Source: Ancylobacter vacuolatus (GTDB lineage Bacteria; Pseudomonadota; Alphaproteobacteria; Rhizobiales; Xanthobacteraceae). Taken from it: a stretch of 64,000 nucleotides of DNA. A program made the position numbers and the translations under genes. The stretch is from the NCBI RefSeq assembly GCF_030813595.1, contig NZ_JAUSUH010000005.1:62001-126000 (forward strand), in the 5' to 3' direction. The number at the start of each line of letters is the position of its first letter. Positions within the stretch are counted from its first letter, which is position 1. Of this stretch, positions 26,343 to 34,497 are shown in pieces. The notes beneath the pieces were generated by a model. It did not search any database. It worked only from the letters and a program-made list of their open reading frames with translations, and was not told the origin of the DNA.

Positions 26343-29300
26343 GCGCTGCCGAGACTGCCGCGAAGGCGGCCACCCCGCTGCTGGTGCCGATCCAGCTCGA
26401 AGCGCTGGTGATCGAGGGGGACGCCAGCCCGAGCGGCGAGCTGCTGCTGGCGCGCCACACCGCCGAACGCGGCGCCACACTGCGCTGGAAGGCGACGCGC
26501 GCCAATTATGTTCCCGGCCTGCGTACCCTCGTCGATCCCAAGCTCACGCCCTTTCTGGGCGCGGTGCCAGAGGCGGGCGGGCGGCTGGCGCTGCGCGAAA
26601 GCGAGCGCCCGCAAAAGGCCGATCGCGGCGTCTATCTGCGCTGGCTCGTTCCCGCCGGCCTGCGCAAATCGCTGGCCGAGAACAGCCTGAGCTTTCCCGC
26701 CTTGCCGGACCAGTGGCTGATTGTGCGCCTGTTGCGCCGCGCGGCCTCCCGCCGCGAGGTCGAGCTCAAGGCGTGGGTGATCGACGGGTCGGCCTATCCC
26801 GGCGATGCCACCTCGGCCAGCCTGCCGGTGGCGATGCCCGGCAAGACCGCTGCGGCGCCGCCGGAACTGACGGCGACGCCGGTCGGGATCGCCCGCCCGC
26901 TGGAGGCGTATGACGCCGCGCAACAGGCGCAGATGGCGCACACCACGCTGACCGCGCTCGGCACCCCATGGACCGGCTCGCCGACCTTCTCCACCTCGCT
27001 GGCGGAGAACCGCAACATCCTGTCCTGGCGCGACGGGCTCGCCGATCTGCGCGACGGGCAGGACAAGCTGCAGCTGGCCTGCGTCAGCTATGCGGTGGTC
27101 GGCTGGTATCGCACGCCCGGCGCCGATCCGCTGGTGGCCCTGCCGCAGACGCTGAAGGACGCGGCCGGCCGCCCGGCCGATCTCGCGGCCGTGCTGGCGC
27201 ATCTGGGCTGGGCGATGCCGCCTGGCTTGCCTGAGACGCCGGGCCCCTGCCTGTTCCACGGTGAGACCGCCCATATCAATTTCTGGGACGCGGAGCGCTA
27301 TCGCGGGCCGCTGCTCGGCTACCCCCAGTCGCCGCCCGCTCATGGCGGCCTGGCGCCGCCGGAGGCGCGGTTGGAGGTGGGGCTCGGCACCTCGGCGCCG
27401 GCGGCGCTGGCCGCGCTGGTGTCGGACCAGTGGTGGAAAGACGAATTCGCGCCGGACGACCGGCCGAAATGGGCGGTGCTGGAGGGGCATTTGCTGGGGG
27501 CGGCCGACCCCGCCGGGCTCGATACCGCCACACGCCGGCGGCTCGACCATCCGCTCGGTTTCACCTCGCTCGATGCCGGGGTGCTGCACCATCTCGTGCA
27601 GAGCGCCGACGCGGCGGACAAGGGCCCGGCGCCGACGGAGGCGCAGAGGCAGGAACTGGCCCGGCTCAATGGGCGGCAATCGGCGCTGAATGACGAGGTA
27701 CGCGCGCTGGTCACGCGGGGGAATGCGCTGCGCATGGCCTGGCGCGAGCGCATCGTCGCGGTGCGGACCGGCACGCTGCGCCTCAACGCGCAGCCGGACC
27801 CGCTGGCCGGGCTGCAGGCCGATCTCGACGCCTTCGCCCAGGCGGTGGAGACGGCCTCGGCCGCCGCTGGCGCTCTTGCCGCCTCCGTTGCCGCTCTCAA
27901 GGCCGGCCTGCCCAAGGGGTGGGAGCTCAATGCCGCGCCCGAGCCGCCCTTTTGGGTGGCGGCGGACCCGGTGGTGATGCTGGCCGGAATGCCTGGCGCC
28001 AGCCGGAGCGCATTGCCGGAACAGCTGCCCTGCCGCACGCCGGCGGGCCTCGTCGCCACCGCGCCTGTTGCGGCCGAGCGCGCCGCCTTTCCCACGGAGG
28101 GCCTGACAGCGCTGGCGACTACCCTCGACGCCAGGGGAGTGCCGCAGGCCGCCATCCTTGCCGCCGTGATGCGCGAAGCGGCGCTGATGGAGCAGGCGGT
28201 CGCCTCACGCGCCTTTGCCGAGGCCGAGCCCTTTGCCGGGCAGATCGAATGGGAGCAGTGGAAGAACGCGCTGCAGGCGCGCTTCCGCTCGGGCACGGCG
28301 GGCGTGTCGCTCACCCTGGCCGGGGCGGATGGCCGCGCGGTTCTCCCCGAGGCGCTGGTCGCCGTCTGGGGCCAGCAGCCCTGGTCGCCGCTTTATCTCG
28401 ACTGGAACGTGAACTGGCACGCCAGCCCCGCCGGGCTGAAGGACTGGACCTTCCCCCTTGGCCAGCAGGCGCTGCACTATGACTACCGGCAGCCGGACGG
28501 CGTGCCGGCGGCCGGACGCGAGGCTCCTTCGGGGGTCAAGGGCCGCAGCCTGATGGCGCCGATGGATGGCGGCTTCATCACCACCGCGCTCGAAGCCTCC
28601 ATCGCCGAGGCAAAGCTGAACAATGGCGATTTCGCCGCCCTGACCCGCACGCCGCTGGTCGGGCAGGAACTGGCCGGGCTGGGGGCGAGCGTGCGCCGGC
28701 TCAACGCCCAGGCGCTGACGCCCCGGCCCGACGCCGCGCTGCCCTGGCTCACCCCGGCGACCGACCGGCAGCTGCAGGCCGGTATGAGCGCGTTGGCCCG
28801 GCTGGCGTCCGGCCTGCGCATTGCCCTGCCCGCGCCGCTGCCGCCACTGCCCGGCGCGCCGGGCGAGGCCCCTCCGCTTGAGGCCGGCTGGTTTCGCCTT
28901 GAGCATCTATGGGTGGTGGACGATTTCGGCCAATGGGCCGAGCCGATCGCCCGGCCCGGGACAAGGGTGCAGCCGCATCCGCGCTCGCGCCTGCGCCTCG
29001 GCGCCAGCGTGGACGACACCCAGTGCGGGCCCTTCGCCCGACCGCCCCGACTGACCGACGGCGCGCGGCTCGACATCTCCTTCGTCGGGCCGCAGACGGC
29101 GATCCGCGGCTGGGTCTATCTCAACCGGCAGGACCATGCGCTTGTTGTCTGCGCCGGCGATGGGCGGCTGCTGGGCGAACTGGCGCTGCTGCCCGGCGGG
29201 GCCGGGCGCGTCGTCTGGCGCAGCCTTGCCGAGGCCGCGCCCGTCGCCCTTGCCGGGATCGATGATCCGGTGCTCGCCCATCTGGCGGCGTGGCTGGCGG

Positions 29301-29965
29301 ACCCGGCCGAGGGGGCCGACCGGCTGGCCCGGATGCTGGCGATGGTGGAGGAGGCGCTCCCCACCATAAGGGCGCGCGAGGCCGCTCCGGAGCAGATGCT
29401 GATCGGCCGGCCGCTGGCGGTGGTGGTGGCGCAGGTCCGGCTGCAGTCCTTTCGCGGCACGCCCGGGGCGGCTGCCGGCGCGCTCGCCCTGCCGCTGCGC
29501 CTCGGCAACCGGCGGGACCCGCAGGACGGGCTCGTCGGCCATGCGCAGGGGCTGGCCTTTGCCGCCTTCGCCGGGCTCGACGGGGCGCAGACGCCGCAGG
29601 CGGGGTTCGCCACTGCCAGCGACCTCGTGCTGCTCATGGACCCGTCGGCCTCGGTGGAAGTCGCCTGCGGCGTGCTGCCGGCGCGGGCAATGAGCCTGCC
29701 CGTCGACGAGGTGCGGGCCGGGCTGGCGCGGCTGGAGATCGGCTTCAGCGTCGGCCCCGTGCTGTTTCACGGCGCGCTGCCGGTCCTGCCGCCGCCGGCC
29801 AGCACGGGCGGCACGTGGGAATTGCGCGAGGCCGGCGGCGCTCTCTCGCCGGTGGCGGCGCTCGGCATCGCGCCGCGCTTCGACGGGGCGGCGCCCTCGG
29901 CGGGCGAGGGCTGGCTGATCCTGCGCCGCACGCAAACGCCGGAAAAAACAGCGCCAGAGGCCTGA
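26339..29965 (+). CDS. Unknown 1208-residue protein of the DUF6603 locus
   Basis: The start is GTG 26339, overlapping the preceding stop (GTGA), so translation is coupled. No signal peptide or membrane segment is seen. Near residue 100, RGVYLRWLVPAGLRKSLAEN and FPALPDQWLIVRLLRR recall large uncharacterised bacterial proteins with the pattern RGVxLxWxxPxxL...FPxxPxxWLVVR; I know no function for them. Residues about 430-520 (the AQRQELARLNGRQSALNDEV region) look helical. The C-terminal third is beta-like, including an FRLEHLWVVDDFGQW segment. The gene is intact and has the chromosome's composition. A role as scaffold or surface component is only a guess. Confidence 0.7.
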   Translation: MSAAETAAKAATPLLVPIQLEALVIEGDASPSGELLLARHTAERGATLRWKATRANYVPGLRTLVDPKLTPFLGAVPEAGGRLALRESERPQKADRGVYLRWLVPAGLRKSLAENSLSFPALPDQWLIVRLLRRAASRREVELKAWVIDGSAYPGDATSASLPVAMPGKTAAAPPELTATPVGIARPLEAYDAAQQAQMAHTTLTALGTPWTGSPTFSTSLAENRNILSWRDGLADLRDGQDKLQLACVSYAVVGWYRTPGADPLVALPQTLKDAAGRPADLAAVLAHLGWAMPPGLPETPGPCLFHGETAHINFWDAERYRGPLLGYPQSPPAHGGLAPPEARLEVGLGTSAPAALAALVSDQWWKDEFAPDDRPKWAVLEGHLLGAADPAGLDTATRRRLDHPLGFTSLDAGVLHHLVQSADAADKGPAPTEAQRQELARLNGRQSALNDEVRALVTRGNALRMAWRERIVAVRTGTLRLNAQPDPLAGLQADLDAFAQAVETASAAAGALAASVAALKAGLPKGWELNAAPEPPFWVAADPVVMLAGMPGASRSALPEQLPCRTPAGLVATAPVAAERAAFPTEGLTALATTLDARGVPQAAILAAVMREAALMEQAVASRAFAEAEPFAGQIEWEQWKNALQARFRSGTAGVSLTLAGADGRAVLPEALVAVWGQQPWSPLYLDWNVNWHASPAGLKDWTFPLGQQALHYDYRQPDGVPAAGREAPSGVKGRSLMAPMDGGFITTALEASIAEAKLNNGDFAALTRTPLVGQELAGLGASVRRLNAQALTPRPDAALPWLTPATDRQLQAGMSALARLASGLRIALPAPLPPLPGAPGEAPPLEAGWFRLEHLWVVDDFGQWAEPIARPGTRVQPHPRSRLRLGASVDDTQCGPFARPPRLTDGARLDISFVGPQTAIRGWVYLNRQDHALVVCAGDGRLLGELALLPGGAGRVVWRSLAEAAPVALAGIDDPVLAHLAAWLADPAEGADRLARMLAMVEEALPTIRAREAAPEQMLIGRPLAVVVAQVRLQSFRGTPGAAAGALALPLRLGNRRDPQDGLVGHAQGLAFAAFAGLDGAQTPQAGFATASDLVLLMDPSASVEVACGVLPARAMSLPVDEVRAGLARLEIGFSVGPVLFHGALPVLPPPASTGGTWELREAGGALSPVAALGIAPRFDGAAPSAGEGWLILRRTQTPEKTAPEA

Positions 29966-29978
29966 AACGGGGATCGGG

Positions 29979-32597
29979 ATGACATATCGTACAAGGTTCT
30001 CCACCCTGCTGACCGCCGCCCTTCTGGCGGTCCTCCCCAGCCTTGGCGGTGCGCCCGCCACCGCCCAGAGCCCGGCATCGCTCCCGCCGCCGCTGACGGA
30101 GGCGCGCGTGGTGCCCGGCACGCCGCCCACGCTGCAATTGGTCGTTCGGCCAAAGCTCGGGGGCGATGAGGCGACCCTTCCGCGCGTGGTGCAGATCCTG
30201 ATCAGTCGCGACAGCCTCGCCGATGACCTCATCCGCGACCAGTCCGATGACCTCTGGCAGGATATCGGCTCGGTCAAAGGGGTGCTGCGCGACCCCGTGG
30301 GCGACCCGCCCTGGTTCCTGATGCGCAGCGCCGCCGCCGATCCGGACAAGGTCCGCATCGGCATCGCCAACTACAATCTCAACCGGAGCGACGCCTCGGA
30401 CGTGAGCCCGGTCAACACGGCGCTGCGCATCCTCCTGCCGTTGCGCAAGGGCAACCAGGCCCTGACGCTGGAGGTCAGCGCCGGCGCCAGTATCGACACT
30501 CTGTCGGCGCCCATCCCGGTGACGGTGCCGCTGCAGCAGCCGGCCGTGCTCAATCCCGACGCCAAGGTCGACTTCGGCGTCGATGTCGCCGCGCCGAACG
30601 CGCTGGCGATGGGCGCCACCGTCACCCTGACCTGGAACGTCACGGACTGCGTCCAGGCGACGTTGAGCGGCCCGATCGATTTTCGCCAGCCGGTCCTCGC
30701 CATCAAGCCCATTGGCGGCGTGTGCGCGGGCTCGAAGAAGGTGCTGGCGCTGGGCAAAGCCACCTATCAGCTCACGGCCGAGCTTGCCGGCAAGGCGGAC
30801 AACCCCGTCAGCGCCGTCGTTACCAAGACCATCAGCCTCGAGGTCCTGCGTTTCGATCAGTTCGCCAATCTGACGCTGACGCCGCCCTCGGTGCTGCCCG
30901 GCGGCAAGGTGCGGGCGCGCTGGTACATCCGCGAACTGCCGGCCGACGACCGGCGCGAGGCGGTGCTGTCCTGGACCGATGCCAATGGCAACCGACGCCT
31001 GCAGCGGCTGCGTGACTCGTCGAGCCAGACCACCTCGGGCGAGATGAGCTTCGTCGTGGCGCAGCAGCCGGAAGGCGTCGATACGGCCGTCCGGCTGCAC
31101 TATGGCGAGGAAACCATCGAGCGCTCCTTCGATATTGAGCGCTGGCAGGTGGCGGGACGTTCCGCGATCGATGCCGGGTCGTTGCGCGGCATGGCCCTCG
31201 CCGGCGGCCGGCTGGTGCTGTGCAGCGAGAAGGGCATCTTCCTCTCCGAGGTCGGCGCGGGCGGCGGCATCGGCGCGGGCAGTGTCGGCAAGGTCAACGA
31301 CCCGTTCCCGGATTTTTCGCGCATGCCCATCACCGTTGGCGTTCGCCCGGCGGCGGGCAGTCCCGAAGCTGTCGCCGGCGGGCGGGCGTCGATCGAGCAG
31401 GCCCCGTGCCTGGCGGTGCGCGCCATTGATGGCGAGCGGGTGGCGGCGCTGGTCCAAATTGAGAAGCCGGCGGCCGGCAGCCCCGGCTATGCCGAGCTGA
31501 CGCTGCTGTCGCCGGCGGCCCAGCTGGCGAGCTATCCGGTGACCCTGACGGATGGCCCGGTCGATACCGGCGCCGCGCAGCTGCGGGACTATCAGCTCGG
31601 CATGCTGTATGGGCGGATCATCGTGCAGGTGCAGATCGGCCCGCGCGACCGCAGCACCGATCTCAATCCCCGCTCCTCCGTCAAGGCGTACTCGATCGCC
31701 GAGGGCGACATACGCGCCAGCACCGCCAGCTGGCGGCCCGAGCCGGCGCTCGCCACCGACGAACTGCGACCCCGCTATGGCTGGGAGCTGGTGGACGGCT
31801 TCGGTGTCGACAATGCGGCGCTGTTCCTAGTGAACGCGATCAGCGGCGAGACCGCACGCTACGAGCCGAGCGCCGCCAGCCGCGACCGGCTGGCCGCCGC
31901 CAGGGCCAGCGGCTCGCCGGCCAAACTGGCCGCGGCGCGCGAGGCGGTGGAGATCGAGTTTCCCACATCGGCCAGCAGCCTGGGCAAGGAGCAGGCCGCC
32001 GCGCTGGGCAACGGGCCGATGACCAATGTCGGCGGGGTGCTGGTCGCGTTCGGGGCTGGCGTGGCCTACAACCCGCAGACCAATCAGTGGCAGCCCGGCT
32101 CCTTCGGCGAGGCCGGCGGCAAGGGCAGCGTCGCCGCCTATCGCGGCGACGGCGAGCCGCGCCTGTGGCTGGTGAAGGCCAATGGCGAAAGGCTCAGCCT
32201 GCCGGTGGAAAGCCCGCGCCTGTTCGTCGCCGACTATTTCGATAACGGGCGCGCCGCCAGCCTGCCTTATCTCGTCCTGGCCGCCCGGGTGACGATCCGC
32301 AGCCGCGAGGCGCTGCAATGGCGGACCGACCGGCGCACCCAGTTCAATCAGGTCGGCAGCACTGTCACAGAGACGGTGAACTGCACGGTGAAGGGGGTCA
32401 CCACCCCGGTGCCGATGGTGGTGAGCACCTACACGCTGCGCTACCCCGATCGCGGCTTCGCGCTCATCGGCGGGTCCGCCGACGGCAAGACCAGCGTCTC
32501 CAAGGCGCACAAGGGCAATGGCAGCTGGGACGTCACCGCCAGTTCCGACCCCTGCGTGAGCGTTCGCATCGAGCCGATCGCGGTGTCGAGCCAGTGA
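29979..32597 (+). CDS. Secreted 872-residue protein of the DUF6603 locus, function unknown
   Basis: Residues 1-30 form a Sec signal peptide (TLLTAALLAVLPSLGGAPAT, then AQ), so this member of the cluster is exported. The mature protein is beta-rich. One stretch (MGATVTLTWNVTDCVQATLSG, about residue 210) looks like an Ig-like or PKD-type module with a cysteine pair. Later parts (GMALAGGRLVLCSEKGIFLS and VGGVLVAFGAGVAYNPQTNQW) resemble propeller-like repeats. No enzyme motif is recognised. It lies 13 bases after the 1208-residue gene. Its export contrasts with the apparently signal-less neighbours. Confidence 0.7.
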   Translation: MTYRTRFSTLLTAALLAVLPSLGGAPATAQSPASLPPPLTEARVVPGTPPTLQLVVRPKLGGDEATLPRVVQILISRDSLADDLIRDQSDDLWQDIGSVKGVLRDPVGDPPWFLMRSAAADPDKVRIGIANYNLNRSDASDVSPVNTALRILLPLRKGNQALTLEVSAGASIDTLSAPIPVTVPLQQPAVLNPDAKVDFGVDVAAPNALAMGATVTLTWNVTDCVQATLSGPIDFRQPVLAIKPIGGVCAGSKKVLALGKATYQLTAELAGKADNPVSAVVTKTISLEVLRFDQFANLTLTPPSVLPGGKVRARWYIRELPADDRREAVLSWTDANGNRRLQRLRDSSSQTTSGEMSFVVAQQPEGVDTAVRLHYGEETIERSFDIERWQVAGRSAIDAGSLRGMALAGGRLVLCSEKGIFLSEVGAGGGIGAGSVGKVNDPFPDFSRMPITVGVRPAAGSPEAVAGGRASIEQAPCLAVRAIDGERVAALVQIEKPAAGSPGYAELTLLSPAAQLASYPVTLTDGPVDTGAAQLRDYQLGMLYGRIIVQVQIGPRDRSTDLNPRSSVKAYSIAEGDIRASTASWRPEPALATDELRPRYGWELVDGFGVDNAALFLVNAISGETARYEPSAASRDRLAAARASGSPAKLAAAREAVEIEFPTSASSLGKEQAAALGNGPMTNVGGVLVAFGAGVAYNPQTNQWQPGSFGEAGGKGSVAAYRGDGEPRLWLVKANGERLSLPVESPRLFVADYFDNGRAASLPYLVLAARVTIRSREALQWRTDRRTQFNQVGSTVTETVNCTVKGVTTPVPMVVSTYTLRYPDRGFALIGGSADGKTSVSKAHKGNGSWDVTASSDPCVSVRIEPIAVSSQ

Positions 32598-32652
32598 GGC
32601 GTTCGCCCGACCATCGCCGCCCACCGGCATTCCCAAGGCAAGGAACAGGAAG

Positions 32653-33717
32653 ATGAGCGAAGACACCGTGACCCCGCTATGGACCCTGACCCGGGTCAGC
32701 CAGATCGACGGCAAGAATCTGAGCCTGACCCTTGACGGGGAAAGCACGCCGAAGGTGGAGATAACCCCCGAAGGCAAGGCTACCTTCAACACCTCGATGA
32801 CGGTCGTCGGGGCCGTGGTCATGGAGGCGGCGGTGACGGCCGGGGCCGGCCTCACCGTGAATGGCGAACTGAAGGTGAACGGCCCGGTTTTGGCGACCGG
32901 CACGATCGCGGCGGCGCAGGGGCTCACGGGCCTGGGGGCGGTGCCGATCGGCGCCATCCTCATGTGGTCGGGTGATCCGGCCAAGCTGCCCGCCGGCTGG
33001 TTCCTGTGCAATGGCGGCGGCTGGCTGGCCAATGGCGACCCCATTCCGGACCTGCGGAGCCAATTCATCGTCGGCCACGATCCGGCCAGCACCGACTACA
33101 AGCAGGTGCACAACCGCGGCGGCACCAGCGAGAGCACGCTGAAGGTCGAAAACCTGCCCAAGGACGATGCCCTGACGCTGAAAGAGCTGGTGGTCTCCGT
33201 CCCCTATATAGACGGCGACAACAATGCCCTCTCGCGAAACGTTGGCCGGGATGTGAAGGTCGGCACGAACGGATCGTCCAAGCCGTTCGACAATCGCCCA
33301 CCCTGGTATGCGCTGGCCTATATCATCTATAGCGGGGCTGGTGCCGTGGCGTGCGCCGATCCCAACATGCGGGCGGTCCTGCGCAATGACCAGTTCCTGA
33401 GCGCGGGGCAGGGCATCGCCTCGCCCTCCGGGCGCTACGCCCTGACGATGGCGGCGGGTGGCACGCTCAGGCTGCTGGACATGCAGGACAAGGCGCTCCC
33501 CAAACAGCTCTGGGTGGCCAAGCAGGGCGAATCCGAGGCTTTCGGGGTTGAGGCACGCATGCAGCCCGACAGCAATTTCGTCATGTATGACGGGAACCGG
33601 AGCGCGACCTTTGCCTCGGATACCTTCAAAAAGGGCGGTGTGCTGCTGCGTGTAACGGACGACGGCAAGGTCACCATCGACGGCGCCGACGGCAAATCTG
33701 TCTGGTCGAAGCCGTGA
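32653..33717 (+). CDS. Phage tail collar-like protein with C-terminal bulb-lectin domain
   Basis: A 354-residue protein of three parts. Residues 1-60 are a short module shared with the next gene (WTLTRVSQIDGKNLSL). Residues about 65-230 hold a tail-collar-like domain (PIGAILMWSGDPAKLPAGWFLCNGG, then IPDLRSQFIVGHD), as in phage short tail fibres and microcystin-dependent proteins. Residues about 245-354 resemble a bulb-type mannose-binding lectin. They include a perfect QxDxNxVxY motif at Gln304 to Tyr312 (QPDSNFVMY), then a second degenerate copy ending in VWSKP. It probably recognises a glycan at the tip of a fibre-like assembly. No signal peptide is seen. No other phage genes are present. 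Confidence 0.82.
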   Translation: MSEDTVTPLWTLTRVSQIDGKNLSLTLDGESTPKVEITPEGKATFNTSMTVVGAVVMEAAVTAGAGLTVNGELKVNGPVLATGTIAAAQGLTGLGAVPIGAILMWSGDPAKLPAGWFLCNGGGWLANGDPIPDLRSQFIVGHDPASTDYKQVHNRGGTSESTLKVENLPKDDALTLKELVVSVPYIDGDNNALSRNVGRDVKVGTNGSSKPFDNRPPWYALAYIIYSGAGAVACADPNMRAVLRNDQFLSAGQGIASPSGRYALTMAAGGTLRLLDMQDKALPKQLWVAKQGESEAFGVEARMQPDSNFVMYDGNRSATFASDTFKKGGVLLRVTDDGKVTIDGADGKSVWSKP

Positions 33718-33757
33718 AGCGATCAGGTCACGCCAGTCTCGCAACAGGAGCCGCAGC

Positions 33758-34360
33758 ATGAACGACCAGACCGTGACGCCGAACTGGACCCTGACCCGGG
33801 TCAGCCAGGTCGATGGACGCAATTTCAGCCTCACCTGCGAGGGCAAGAGCGAGCCGGCGCTGGAGATCACCACCGAGGGCAAGACCACGCTCAACACCCC
33901 GCTCACCGTCACCCAGGCGGTAACGGCGAGCGGCGGCATGCAGGTCAGCGGCGGCAAGCTGGCGGTCACGGGCGGCCTTGCCGTCACCGGGGCGATCGAG
34001 GTGACGGGCGGGATCACCGGCCCGGGGATGACGCCGAAAGGGGCGATCATCATGTGGGCGGGCGATCCCAAGGATGTCCCCGCCGGCTGGGCGCTGTGCG
34101 ACGGCAGCCACGGCACGCCCGACATGCGGGCGAGGTTCCCTGTGGGCGCGGATGGCGGCTCCTTCGCCGTTGGCAGGCCGGGCGGCGCAACCAGTCACCA
34201 GCATGATATTCATGCATCGGTCGAGCTGAAGGCGATCCGGTCGGCGGGTAACAATTACTTCGAGGTCATTACCCCGGGCACATATCCGATCAAGGGCACT
34301 ACCACGCTGTCCGACCACCTGCCGCCCTATCTGCCGCTGCATTTCCTCATGAAGCTGTAG
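33758..34360 (+). CDS. Phage tail collar-like protein, second copy
   Basis: A 200-residue protein whose first 55 residues closely match those of the preceding protein (WTLTRVSQVDGRNFSL; about 32 of 47 aligned residues identical). It then carries a tail-collar-like domain with PKGAIIMWAGDPKDVPAGWALCDGS and TPDMRARFPVGADG, ending in a His/Pro-rich tip (TSHQHDIH, HLPPYLPLHF). It lacks the lectin part. The shared N-terminus suggests that both attach to the same partner through it. ACAGGAG precedes ATG 33758, and it is the last gene of the accessory cluster. Confidence 0.82.
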   Translation: MNDQTVTPNWTLTRVSQVDGRNFSLTCEGKSEPALEITTEGKTTLNTPLTVTQAVTASGGMQVSGGKLAVTGGLAVTGAIEVTGGITGPGMTPKGAIIMWAGDPKDVPAGWALCDGSHGTPDMRARFPVGADGGSFAVGRPGGATSHQHDIHASVELKAIRSAGNNYFEVITPGTYPIKGTTTLSDHLPPYLPLHFLMKL

Positions 34361-34470
34361 GCGAGCCGCGCGGGGCGCAGGACCCGCCGAAGGCGAGCCA
34401 CCGCGGCTTTACAGCCACCGGAGCGCGACGGTAGAAAACAATCGCATGCGGCGCGGGGGCGGATGACTCG

Positions 34471-34497
34471 CATCCCGCAGCGATTGGGCGGGAATGA
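34471..34497. repeat. Degenerate CATCCCGC...GCGGGAATG palindrome
   Basis: CATCCCGC (34471-34478) and GCGGGAATG (34489-34497) pair with one bulged base. It resembles the palindromes at 14720 and 60471 and overlaps the start codon proposed for the next gene. Confidence 0.4.

Noticed and set aside
24021-26480. An 819-codon open frame on the minus strand opposite the 668-residue gene
   Set aside because: Its translation is Arg/Gln/Gly rich with no domain or ribosome-binding site, as expected for the antisense of a high-G+C gene. The plus-strand gene has good coupling and start signals.
17766-34360. Prophage or tailocin remnant
   Set aside because: Only tail-collar-like genes have phage resemblance; no sheath, tube, baseplate, lysis, capsid or integrase gene is present, and most of the genes are unrelated giants.
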